DNA of 7,304 nucleotides from Tardiphaga sp. (GCA_028290765.1 JAQGJF010000370.1:1-7304); one strand, 5' to 3'. Shown: positions 1 through 7,148, numbered from the stretch's first letter. Notes: generated by a model not told the origin, from the sequence alone. Program-made: numbers and translations.

Positions 1-27
1 GGAAAAAGAAGCACTTTTGGAATCGGG

Positions 28-3000
28 ATGCAGGAAAGCACGGCAACCTTTGCTGATGACGAAACGGCTGTCCTGTCGCGGGCGGGCGCTCCGTTGGCGA
101 TCGGCGAAGCGCGCCGCCGCACCAGCCGGGCTCTGATCGCAGGCGCGGCTCTGCTTTGCGTCGCGGTGTTCTCCCTCGCCGCGATGTTCATTTCCGACTG
201 GCGTCGCGGCATTGCCGAGGAAACGCAGAGCCAGATGCGGGGCCTGTCGCTGGTTCTCGCCGACCGCATCGCATCCAGCTTTCAAGCCCTGGAACTGATC
301 GAGAAATCGGTGACGGATGAAATCCAGCGCGGGCCGGCATTGTCTCCCGCGAAGTTCCGGGAGCTGTTTTCCTCGGACGCGCAGCACCGCGAGCTTGTCG
401 CGCGGGTCAGCGCCTTGCCGCACATCGCGGCGCTCTCGCTGTGGGACACGCAGGGTGAAATCGTGAATTCGTCGTTCGCGTGGCCGAGATCGCGGGCACG
501 TCTCGATCCAAACCCGGCTGACCGCTTTCTGGCGGACCGCGCCCTCGAAGTCATCGCGGACGAGCCCTTTCGAACTTCCATCACGGGAAAATGGGGCATT
601 CGGATCATCCGGAAAATAGTGGATCCGCGCGGAACATTCGTCGGGATGATCATGGGGACCATCTATCTGGAAGAGTTCGAGGATTATTTCGAACGGGTGA
701 AGCCCTCGAGCAACAGCTCGATCACGATGTTCAGCAGCACCGGCATGTTGATGGCCCGCTATCCCAGGCATCCTCAGTCTGTCGGAACATATTTCACGGA
801 GCAACAACTCGGAGACGGCGTCTTCAGCCGTGATTTTTCAAGCTTGCGGATTACATCGCCGGTGGACGAAAACGAGAAGTTCGTCGTGGTGCGGAAGCTG
901 CCCACCTACCCTGTCCTGCTGGTTCTGACGACCTCCGTCGAAGAAGCGCTGGCAGGCTGGCGCAACGCGGCCATCTGGGTGACGCTTTCTTCGAGCGCGT
1001 TCGTGGCGGTGATATTCGCCATCGTGTGGGCTACCCGCCGGAAAATAACCGGAACGCTGCGAGCTCAAAACCTGCATCTGACCTCGGCCATGGAAAACAT
1101 GGTCGATGGGCTGGCGATGTTCGATGCGGCGGGACGCCTGATCATCTGCAACGCCCAATACGGCAAGATGTACGGTCTCTCCGAACCGGTGATGATGCAA
1201 GGCACGCCGCTTCGTAGAATACTGGAATATCGCCGGGATAACGGAACCCTGCGCGGAGACCCGGAAATCTATGAGAACGAGCTGAAGGAGCAGTTGAAAA
1301 ACGGAGAACGCGCCGCGTTCGTGCGAACGACCGAGGATGGAAGGCTGATTTCGATGTCGAACCGGCCGATCGAAGGCGGCGGCTGGATCGCGACACACCG
1401 GGACATCACCGAAGCGAGCGCCAGGGAGAAGTCGTTCCAATTGCTGTTTGAAAGCAACCCGGTGCCGATGTGGGTCATCGACCGATCCACCACGGCGTTT
1501 CTGGCCGCCAATGAATCGGCGATCGCCAAATACGGCTATTCCCGCGCCGAATTCCTCGGCATGACCGTGGCCGATATCCGCCCGGCGGAGGATTTCGAAA
1601 AGCTCAAACCGCTGATGCGGGATGGATCGAAGCTGGATAACGAAGCGAATCTCTGGCGGCACCGCAAATCCGACGGCACGTTCATCGACGTGGTGATCTA
1701 TTCGCGGGAGCTCCGTTATGCGGGCGTATCGGCGCAGCTCGTCGCGATTCATGACGTGACAGCGAGCAAGAAATTCGAAGATGAATTGCGCCGGACCAGA
1801 AAATTTCTCAATGCCATCATCGAGAACGTTCCGCTGCCGATCATCGTGAAGAGTATGCCTGAAGGGGCTTCCGACGCGAGCGCCTGCCGGACGGAGCTTG
1901 TCAACAGGGCGGCCGCCGACATGTTCGACATGCCGAAGTCGCATTGGATCGGCAAGACGCTGCATGAGATATTCCCTGACGAGGTCACGGCCATGGCGAT
2001 CGCCATGGACAACGAGGCGCTGAAGTCGGACTCGCCGGTCATCTCCGCGGATTACTCGGTGCGAACGAGGACGTCGCATCCCCGCCGGGTCACGGCCCGC
2101 CGCGTCGTGATTCGTAGCGAGGACGGGGTCGCGGAGCACCTCATTTCCCTGCTCGAGGATGTCACCGAGCGGCGGGAGGCCGAACAGCGCATCTCGCGCA
2201 TGGCCCACTTCGATCCCCTGACCAACCTGGCCAATCGCGCATCGTTCGATGCCTGCTTCGCCGCGACCATTGCCCGCGCTGCCGAAGCCGAAAGCCAGGT
2301 CGCCGTCATCTGCATGGATCTCGACGGCTTCAAGGAGGTCAACGACACCTTCGGACATTCCGCAGGCGACGAAGTGCTGCGGCAAGTCGCGGCACGTCTC
2401 AGCGCGGTTTCGGAGGGCGCCTTCCTGTCCCGTTTCGGCGGCGACGAGTTCACACTTCTGGTCGCGGAGGACGGCGACTTCGTGACGTCACGCGAAGTCT
2501 CCAAACGGCTTCTGGCCGCGATGCGCGACGACCTGGTGATCGATGGCCACAGGGTGGCCGTCCGGCTGACGCTGGGAATTGCGATTTATCCGCTCCACGG
2601 GCGCGATGGCGAAACGGTGATCGCCAACGCCGATCGGGCGCTCTATCGCGCCAAGGCCAGCAACCCCGGTACGGCGCTGTTTTTCGACGCCGACATGGAC
2701 GCGCAAATCCGCGAGCGACGGGCCATGCAGGATGATTTGCGGGCGGCGCTGGATGCCGGAGCCCTGGCCCTGCACTATCAGCCGCAAGTCGACATCAAGG
2801 GACAGCCGATCGGCTTCGAGGCGCTGTTGCGCTGGGAGTGCCCGAAGCGGGGATTTGTACCGGCGGCCACCTTCATCGCCCTGGCCGAGGAAAGCTCCTT
2901 GATCCTGCAGCTCGGCGAATGGGCGCTGCGGGCGGCCTGTCGCGAAGCCGTGAGTTGGACGCAGCCGATGACGGTCGCGGTCAACCTGTCGCCCCGGCAA

Positions 3001-3492
3001 TTTCGCCAGGCGGACCTTCCCGAGATCATTCACGCGATCCTGCTCGAGACAGGCTTGCCGCCGGCCCGGCTGGAGTTGGAGATTACCGAAGGCGTGCTGA
3101 TCGAGGACTATTCCCGCGCCCTTTCGATTCTGCGACGCATCAAGGCGCTCGGCGTCGCCATCGCATTGGATGATTTCGGCACCGGATATTCGTCGCTGTC
3201 CTATCTGCATGCGTTCTCGTTCGACAGGATCAAGATCGACCGCGGCTTCGTCTGTGACCTGACCACCAACCGGCACTCGATGGCGATCGTCAAAGCCGTC
3301 ATCAGCCTCGCCACCAGCCTGGGCGTGCCGGTGCTGGCGGAAGGCGTCGAAACCAGCGAGCAGCGCGACATTCTCGAGGCGCAGGGTTGCGACGCGATCC
3401 AGGGGTACCTGTTCGGGCGGCCGCATCCGATCAAGCACTATGCGGCCATCACCCACGGCGTATCCATGGACAAGAATGAGCTTGTCGCTTGA
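28..3492 (+). CDS. Membrane-bound PAS-GGDEF-EAL cyclic-di-GMP receptor protein
   Basis: This 1154-residue protein should make and/or break down the second messenger cyclic-di-GMP in response to a periplasmic signal. A membrane segment at about residues 35-56 and another at about 314-335 bracket a ~255-residue periplasmic region that looks like a double-Cache (PDC-type) sensor. Three PAS domains follow at about 350-462, 469-580 and 592-722; the first has the 'AMENMVDGLAMFD' form often seen in alphaproteobacteria. The GGDEF domain (about 725-885) has an intact GGDEF at 804-808 and the DLDGFKEVNDTFGH segment. The EAL domain (about 910-1145) keeps EALLRW (EAL at 931-933), VNLSPRQF, ELEITEG, DDFGTGYSS (from 1048), KIDRGF, AEGVET and QGYLFGRP, so phosphodiesterase activity is expected. 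The RxxD inhibitory site five residues before GGDEF is absent (SEGA). The ATG has a modest GGAA five nt upstream. The family call is secure; ligand and net activity are unknown. Confidence 0.96.
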   Translation: MQESTATFADDETAVLSRAGAPLAIGEARRRTSRALIAGAALLCVAVFSLAAMFISDWRRGIAEETQSQMRGLSLVLADRIASSFQALELIEKSVTDEIQRGPALSPAKFRELFSSDAQHRELVARVSALPHIAALSLWDTQGEIVNSSFAWPRSRARLDPNPADRFLADRALEVIADEPFRTSITGKWGIRIIRKIVDPRGTFVGMIMGTIYLEEFEDYFERVKPSSNSSITMFSSTGMLMARYPRHPQSVGTYFTEQQLGDGVFSRDFSSLRITSPVDENEKFVVVRKLPTYPVLLVLTTSVEEALAGWRNAAIWVTLSSSAFVAVIFAIVWATRRKITGTLRAQNLHLTSAMENMVDGLAMFDAAGRLIICNAQYGKMYGLSEPVMMQGTPLRRILEYRRDNGTLRGDPEIYENELKEQLKNGERAAFVRTTEDGRLISMSNRPIEGGGWIATHRDITEASAREKSFQLLFESNPVPMWVIDRSTTAFLAANESAIAKYGYSRAEFLGMTVADIRPAEDFEKLKPLMRDGSKLDNEANLWRHRKSDGTFIDVVIYSRELRYAGVSAQLVAIHDVTASKKFEDELRRTRKFLNAIIENVPLPIIVKSMPEGASDASACRTELVNRAAADMFDMPKSHWIGKTLHEIFPDEVTAMAIAMDNEALKSDSPVISADYSVRTRTSHPRRVTARRVVIRSEDGVAEHLISLLEDVTERREAEQRISRMAHFDPLTNLANRASFDACFAATIARAAEAESQVAVICMDLDGFKEVNDTFGHSAGDEVLRQVAARLSAVSEGAFLSRFGGDEFTLLVAEDGDFVTSREVSKRLLAAMRDDLVIDGHRVAVRLTLGIAIYPLHGRDGETVIANADRALYRAKASNPGTALFFDADMDAQIRERRAMQDDLRAALDAGALALHYQPQVDIKGQPIGFEALLRWECPKRGFVPAATFIALAEESSLILQLGEWALRAACREAVSWTQPMTVAVNLSPRQFRQADLPEIIHAILLETGLPPARLELEITEGVLIEDYSRALSILRRIKALGVAIALDDFGTGYSSLSYLHAFSFDRIKIDRGFVCDLTTNRHSMAIVKAVISLATSLGVPVLAEGVETSEQRDILEAQGCDAIQGYLFGRPHPIKHYAAITHGVSMDKNELVA

Positions 3493-3537
3493 AAGCAGAC
3501 CGCGGGAAGCCTGTCGCGTCGCGCGGATTGACGGCGG

Positions 3538-4353
3538 CTACTTCCTGCGCGCCGGCGCCGGGCGCTCGGCCGCCTCGTTGATGCGCGGGCCTCCCATCTG
3601 AGCCGAGAGTTCCTGGCTCAGCGCCAACATCTGGCCGGCGAGCGGACCGGCGATGTCGGCGTCGAAACGCGGCGCCATCCCGAGCGCGGTCACGGCGACG
3701 ACGACCCGCCCTTCCCGGTCGAACACCGGCACCGACAACGCGTTGAGACCGCTGCGGCGGGCCCCCAGCGAACGGGCGATCCCTCGCGCGCGGATCTCGG
3801 CATATTCCTGGTAGACAAGCTCAATCTGCTCGGCGGCAGGCATCTGGTGCTCCGCCAGCTCGCTTCTCACCAGCGGCTCCGTCACCTCGCGTTCGAGATA
3901 CGCGGCCAGGAGTTTCGCGGTCGCCGAGGTGGTGACGCCGAGCTGCAGGCCCGGCTTGAGGCGGATCGAGAACTCCGGACTGGATTCGAACCAGTTGACG
4001 AAGGTGACGCCGTTGCCCACCCATTGGGCGACGCCGATGACCTCGCCGACATGCTGGCTGAACTGGGCGAGCCGCGCCTCGATCTGCGAAACGACATCGT
4101 TGTCGCGGGCCGCGACCTGGCCGACCTGATGCGCCAGCAGGCCGAAATCATAGCGGCCGCTGCTTTCGTGGCGCCGGACCAGACCGCAGCGGATCATGCT
4201 GACCAGATAGCGGTGGAGTTTCGCCGAGGGAATTCCGCTCGCGATCTCGATATCCTTCAGGCGCGCCGGCCGCGGACATCTGAGCAGGGCCTGCAGAATG
4301 GCGCCCGCCACCTCGACGGCGTCGATGCCCTGACGGGGAAGCTCGCCAGACAC
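3538..4353 (-). CDS. IclR-family transcriptional regulator (GTG start preferred)
   Basis: This is a DNA-binding regulator of the IclR family, which usually controls a neighbouring catabolic operon by sensing a small organic acid or aromatic ligand. From the GTG at 4353 it is 271 residues, normal for the family. An N-terminal winged helix-turn-helix (about 9-73) contains LKDIEIASGIPSAKLHRYLVSM followed by GLVRR and GRYDFG. The IclR effector domain (about 80-255) includes RLKPGLQLGVTTSATAKLLAAY and the SGLNALSVPVFDREGRVVVAVTALG core. The C-terminal tail is Pro/Arg/Ala-rich. The GTG has AAGGA seven nt upstream (4361-4365). Alternative starts in the same frame are ATG at 4443, overlapping the LLM stop, and TTG at 4461. 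These would add 30 or 36 residues with poor codon bias and no good ribosome site. It is the last gene of the operon, so it probably also regulates itself. Confidence 0.93.
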   Translation of the reverse strand: MSGELPRQGIDAVEVAGAILQALLRCPRPARLKDIEIASGIPSAKLHRYLVSMIRCGLVRRHESSGRYDFGLLAHQVGQVAARDNDVVSQIEARLAQFSQHVGEVIGVAQWVGNGVTFVNWFESSPEFSIRLKPGLQLGVTTSATAKLLAAYLEREVTEPLVRSELAEHQMPAAEQIELVYQEYAEIRARGIARSLGARRSGLNALSVPVFDREGRVVVAVTALGMAPRFDADIAGPLAGQMLALSQELSAQMGGPRINEAAERPAPARRK

Positions 4354-4360
4354 GTGAAAA

Positions 4361-4365
4361 TCCTT
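4361..4365 (-). promoter_or_regulatory. Shine-Dalgarno site that sets the iclR start
   Basis: On the - strand this reads AAGGA (within GAAGGA), seven nt before the GTG at 4353. It is a much better site than anything before the in-frame ATG at 4443 or TTG at 4461, and it decides the start chosen for the IclR gene. It lies three nt downstream of the second arm of a long inverted repeat, so pairing of that repeat could hinder ribosome access. Confidence 0.65.
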
Positions 4366-4367
4366 CG

Positions 4368-4439
4368 CTGAGACGGCCGCTCGATTCGAACCAGCCAATC
4401 TACCATCCCCGTCATTGTCCTCGAAACCGGTCGTCTCAG
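4368..4439 (-). repeat. 12-bp inverted repeat bracketing the LLM-iclR leader
   Basis: Arms at 4368-4379 (CTGAGACGGCCG on the + strand) and 4428-4439 (CGGTCGTCTCAG) pair at 11 of 12 positions; the odd pair is 4376/4431. The loop is 48 nt. In the - strand transcript the first arm includes the LLM stop codon (4436-4438) and the second arm ends just before the iclR ribosome binding site. Inside the loop a smaller hairpin (4379-4395) resembles a tRNA T-arm, with loop TTCGAAT and four of five stem pairs; its last base, 4379, is shared with the outer stem, so the two compete for one pair. The pairing is visible in sequence. A role in coupling iclR translation to LLM translation, or as a protein-binding site, is inference. 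Confidence 0.5.
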
Positions 4440-5464
4440 GCATAGGCCGGCTCAGAGGCAAATTCGGGCATGACCTTGCTGGTGAACAGCGACAGCGAAT
4501 GCACCGATTCGTCGTGGGTCAGGTCGCCATAGGCGAACCGCGTCAGCACGTAGTTCACGCCCGAGGTTTCGATCTCGCGCTTGAGGCCGGCCGTGACCTC
4601 GTCCGGCGTTCCGACGATGACGATGCCGGCCTTCACGGCTTCGCCAAAATCCTCCGGGATCGGATAGGTCGTCAACGGCGTGCCGTGCCGGCGCCACAAA
4701 TGCATCAGGCTGCGATACCAGACGGCGAAGGCGCGCTTCCCGATCTCATAAGCCTCCTTGGTGGTCTCGCCGACCATGAGGTGGCGGCCCAGACCCATCA
4801 GCGGCAATCGGCCACCACTCGCGCCATGCGCGGCCTGCCACTCCTGCCGGTAACGATCGGTGATGGCGCGGACCGGCTCCGACCGCCCGTTGCAGACGAT
4901 ATTGATGCCGTTCTGCGCCGCCCACGGCACCGCATTGGGATGGGACATGCCGTACCAGATCGGCGGATGCGGCTTCTGCACGCATTCCAGTTCGACCGGG
5001 ACGTTCTTGAGCTGGAATACCTCACCCTCGAAATTGATCTCGCGGGACTGCAGGCCCTGCAGGACGACCTGATAGGCCTCGGTGTAGATCTTCGACGACG
5101 ACTGCGCGTCGACGCCGAAATAGCCGATCTCATAGGGAGAAGCGCCGCGTCCGAAACCGACTTCGAGGCGGCCGTTGCTCATCTGGTCGAGCATGCAGAT
5201 TTCCTCGAGCACGCGCAGCGGATGGCTGATGCTCAGGATGTAGACCAGCGGGCCGAAGCGCAGCCGCCTGGTGCGCTGGGCGATGGCCGACAGCAGGACG
5301 CTCGGCGACGACGCCATGCCGAGCGGCGTCGAATGGTGCTCGGCGATATGATAGGCGTAGAAGCCGGTGCGATCGTAGATCTCGGCCAGCTTGAGCCGGC
5401 TCTCATAGAGCTCCGCGAGGCTTGTGGTGCCGCGGTCGACGTGATCGAAGACTCCGAATTTCAT
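4436..5464 (-). CDS. LLM-class (luciferase-like) flavin-dependent oxidoreductase
   Basis: This 342-residue protein belongs to the bacterial luciferase-like monooxygenase superfamily, cytoplasmic TIM-barrel enzymes that use reduced FMN (or F420 in other branches) to oxygenate small substrates. The N-terminal strand MKFGVFDHVD, the AEHHSTPLG motif (EHH at 42-44), SSPSVLLSAIAQRTRRLRFG, SHPLRVLEE and DQMSNGRLEVGFGRG (93-107) are hallmarks. HPPIWYGMSHPNAVPWAAQNG and the late VGTPDEVTAGLKRE segment also fit. Length is typical. The ATG has GGAA seven nt upstream. It is the third gene of the operon, 77 bp after the cupin gene. No flavin reductase partner is present in the window, so reduced flavin would come from elsewhere. 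The substrate cannot be read from sequence; the neighbouring binding protein hints at a small carboxylate or aromatic compound. Confidence 0.95.
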   Translation of the reverse strand: MKFGVFDHVDRGTTSLAELYESRLKLAEIYDRTGFYAYHIAEHHSTPLGMASSPSVLLSAIAQRTRRLRFGPLVYILSISHPLRVLEEICMLDQMSNGRLEVGFGRGASPYEIGYFGVDAQSSSKIYTEAYQVVLQGLQSREINFEGEVFQLKNVPVELECVQKPHPPIWYGMSHPNAVPWAAQNGINIVCNGRSEPVRAITDRYRQEWQAAHGASGGRLPLMGLGRHLMVGETTKEAYEIGKRAFAVWYRSLMHLWRRHGTPLTTYPIPEDFGEAVKAGIVIVGTPDEVTAGLKREIETSGVNYVLTRFAYGDLTHDESVHSLSLFTSKVMPEFASEPAYA

Positions 5465-5541
5465 GGCTTGGTTCCGCTGTTGGGAGGGTGCGATATCCGC
5501 TTGTCAGACGTAGCCCTCGGGGCCTCACCACGCGATCGCGC

Positions 5542-6081
5542 TCATGCGCTCTGGGCGAGTGGATCGTGGGCGTCGATCAGCACGAAGGCGATCTTGCAGA
5601 AGTCGTTCGACCGATTGACCCAGGCGTGGTTGGTCGCCTGCTGAATCAGGATGTCGCCGGCCTTGAGATGGACTTCGGAATCGTCCAGCAACATGTCGAT
5701 CTCGCCGGAGAGAACGATGGCGTAGTCGACGCTCTTGGTACGATGCATGTAGGCGTGACGGCTCGGCGCGTCGCCGTGATCGACCCCCATCGCGCGCCGC
5801 AGCGCAGTGCCATCCATCGCTTCGGCCTCCGGGGTGACCGGCGGAAAATCGACGATCCGCAGAATGGTGCCGTTCGCCGGCGGCGCCACCGCGATGGTGC
5901 GGTCGGCCCGGTCCTGGCGCAGCCCGACATTGGCCGGCGTCTCGTCGGTGACCCACAGCAACGTGCTGACGAAGCCGGCGCCTTCGCGAATCTTGACGTT
6001 GGGCGCGAAGCCGTCGCTTTCGACGATCGCCTTGCCGTTGTCGTCGTGGCCGGTCACCACACGGCGGATTGCATGACTCAT
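5542..6081 (-). CDS. Small cupin-domain protein
   Basis: This 179-residue protein carries a single C-terminal cupin (beta-barrel) domain at about residues 105-170. Motif 2 is clear: AGD (141-143) followed by NHAWVN (151-156), with H152 as the expected metal ligand. Motif 1 is altered: MHRTKSVDYAIVLSGEID has H113, but T115 stands where the second His of HxH is usual and D119 where the Glu is usual. Metal binding may therefore be weak, different or lost. The N-terminal ~100 residues (IRRVVTGHDDNGKAIVESDG, then WVTDETPAN) are typical of small cupins found beside catabolic genes, whose function is mostly undefined. The ATG at 6081 has AAAGG eight nt upstream; the frame stays open upstream but overlaps the binding-protein gene there and is not expected to be used. 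It sits 35 bp after the Bug gene, so co-transcription is likely. Confidence 0.92.
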   Translation of the reverse strand: MSHAIRRVVTGHDDNGKAIVESDGFAPNVKIREGAGFVSTLLWVTDETPANVGLRQDRADRTIAVAPPANGTILRIVDFPPVTPEAEAMDGTALRRAMGVDHGDAPSRHAYMHRTKSVDYAIVLSGEIDMLLDDSEVHLKAGDILIQQATNHAWVNRSNDFCKIAFVLIDAHDPLAQSA

Positions 6082-6116
6082 GGTCTTGACCTTTGTTGAG
6101 GATGGAACGTCGGAGA

Positions 6117-7100
6117 TCATTCGATGGCGCCGGAAAGCTCGATGATCGGCTTCCAGCGATCGTATTCGTCGCGCACGAACGCCGCGGTCTCGTCCGGGGA
6201 CAAAACCGGCATCGCCTCCATCAACGAATTGCGCAGCGCGCCGACAAACCGCGGCGTGGCCTGAAGCGCCGCGACCTGCGCGGCGATCTTGGCGACGACG
6301 GGTTTCGGCAGGCCGCGCGGCCCGGCCAGCGCGATCCAGCCCGACCAGTCGAAGCCCGGCACGGTGTCGGCGATCGGCGGCACGCCGTCGATCAAATCGG
6401 TGCGCTTGGCCATCGTGGTGCCGAGCGCCCGCAGCTTGCCGCCGTTGACCGAGGACACCGCCTGCGATCCGTCCAGGAAGGCCATGTCGACGCGCTCGGC
6501 GAGCAGGTCCGGCAACGCCTCGACGCTGCCCTTGTAAGGCACGTGGGTGATGTCGAGCTTGAACTGCTTTTTCAGGAGCTCCATGAAGATGTGATGCGGC
6601 GTGCCGTTGCCGGCCGAGGCGTAGCGGTATTTGCCGGGATTGCGCGACACCTCGTCGATCCATTCGCGCACCGTCTTGGCGGGAAACGACGGCCCGACCA
6701 CGAGGAAGAAATTGGTGCCGCCGAGCCGCGCGATCGGCGTAAAATCCCTGACCGGGTCCATGCCCGATTTCGGATTCAGCCGCGGCGCGATGCTCAGCGT
6801 GGTGACGGTCGGGATCAGCAGCGTGGTGCCGTCCGGCTCGGCGTTGGCGACCGCCCGGGCCCCGATCAGCGTGCTGCCGCCGGCGCGATTCTCGACCACC
6901 ACCGGCTTGCCGAATTCCTTCTGCAACTGGTCGGCGATCAGCCGTCCCAGCGTGTCGGGGATTGCCCCCGGCGGATAGGGCACGACGATCTTGACCGGCC
7001 CCGCCGGATAGCTCGCGGCGCTGTCCTGCGCCTGCGCGCGACCGTTCCCGATCAGCACGATACAGGCCGCGACCAGGGCAATTGCCAGGCCCCTCTTCAT
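6117..7100 (-). CDS. Bug/TctC-family periplasmic solute-binding protein
   Basis: This 327-residue exported protein binds a small ligand in the periplasm, as in tripartite tricarboxylate transporter (TTT) systems. An N-terminal signal peptide (KR, then a hydrophobic run) ends in RAQAQ, with cleavage likely after AQA at 22-24. A VAAC sequence at 10-13 resembles a lipobox but is too early in the hydrophobic run to be convincing. Mature-protein hallmarks are YPAGPVKIVVPYPPG, the D49 region IPDTLGRLIADQL, VVVENRAGGSTLIGA, EPDGTTLL, FTPIARLG, YASAGNGTPHHIFMELLKK, HVPYKGSVEALPDLLAERVDMAF and GKLRALG. The ATG at 7100 is chosen because GGGAGG lies five nt upstream; the GTG at 7106 overlaps that site. 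No TctA/TctB membrane genes are nearby, a common situation for Bug proteins. As first gene of the operon it probably captures the compound, or an inducer, handled by the downstream enzymes. Confidence 0.95.
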   Translation of the reverse strand: MKRGLAIALVAACIVLIGNGRAQAQDSAASYPAGPVKIVVPYPPGAIPDTLGRLIADQLQKEFGKPVVVENRAGGSTLIGARAVANAEPDGTTLLIPTVTTLSIAPRLNPKSGMDPVRDFTPIARLGGTNFFLVVGPSFPAKTVREWIDEVSRNPGKYRYASAGNGTPHHIFMELLKKQFKLDITHVPYKGSVEALPDLLAERVDMAFLDGSQAVSSVNGGKLRALGTTMAKRTDLIDGVPPIADTVPGFDWSGWIALAGPRGLPKPVVAKIAAQVAALQATPRFVGALRNSLMEAMPVLSPDETAAFVRDEYDRWKPIIELSGAIE

Positions 7101-7114
7101 GAGCACCTCCCGAT

Positions 7115-7131
7115 ATTACACTATGTGTAAT
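7115..7131. promoter_or_regulatory. Palindromic operator candidate upstream of the Bug gene
   Basis: The sequence ATTACAC-TAT-GTGTAAT is a perfect inverted repeat with 7-bp arms and a 3-bp centre, in an AT-rich patch of otherwise GC-rich DNA. It lies between the predicted transcription start (about 7142) and the ribosome binding site of the Bug gene. A bound repressor here would block transcription or early elongation. The IclR protein at the end of the same operon is the obvious candidate, but GntR- and MarR-type regulators also use such sites. A 7-bp RNA hairpin in the 5' leader is the alternative. Outer bases CGATAT (7111-7116) and ATATCG (7141-7146) form a second, wider inverted pair. Confidence 0.6.
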
Positions 7132-7148
7132 TTATTTCTTATATCGTA

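Noticed and set aside
838..2385. Long open frame on the - strand inside the GGDEF-EAL gene (515 codons)
   Set aside because: It lies antisense to a gene with continuous recognisable domains; its product is Arg/His/Asp-rich with no domain features, as expected from high-GC shadow frames. The - strand frame at 2488-3456 is rejected for the same reason.
3500..3526. Intrinsic terminator between the convergent genes
   Set aside because: Stem of only 5 bp, 17-nt loop and no T-tract on either strand.
4372..4435. tRNA-like element in the LLM-iclR leader (T-arm-like GGTTCGAATC plus acceptor-like 6 of 7 pairing)
   Set aside because: Total length is only 64 nt, with 33 nt where D-arm, anticodon arm and variable loop should be, and no such arms can be drawn. 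It is not a functional tRNA; kept only as part of the inverted-repeat finding.
5465..5541. Separate promoter or operator for the LLM gene in the 77-bp gap
   Set aside because: No convincing -35/-10 pair; the GCGATATCCGC near-palindrome has arms of only 3 bp around GATATC.
4415..5644. Long + strand open frame across the LLM gene (409 codons)
   Set aside because: Antisense shadow of the LLM gene; Arg/Asp/His/Leu-rich product, no family features, and it runs through the operon gaps.
6082..6663. Upstream extension of the cupin frame into the Bug gene
   Set aside because: The frame is open, but it overlaps the well-supported Bug coding region in a different frame, reads Arg-rich, and the ATG at 6081 has a good AAAGG site. 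I see no sign of a frameshifted fusion.
6093..7130. Long + strand open frame across the Bug gene (345 codons)
   Set aside because: Antisense shadow with an Arg/Gly/Asp/His-rich product and no domain; it also crosses the promoter-proximal palindrome.
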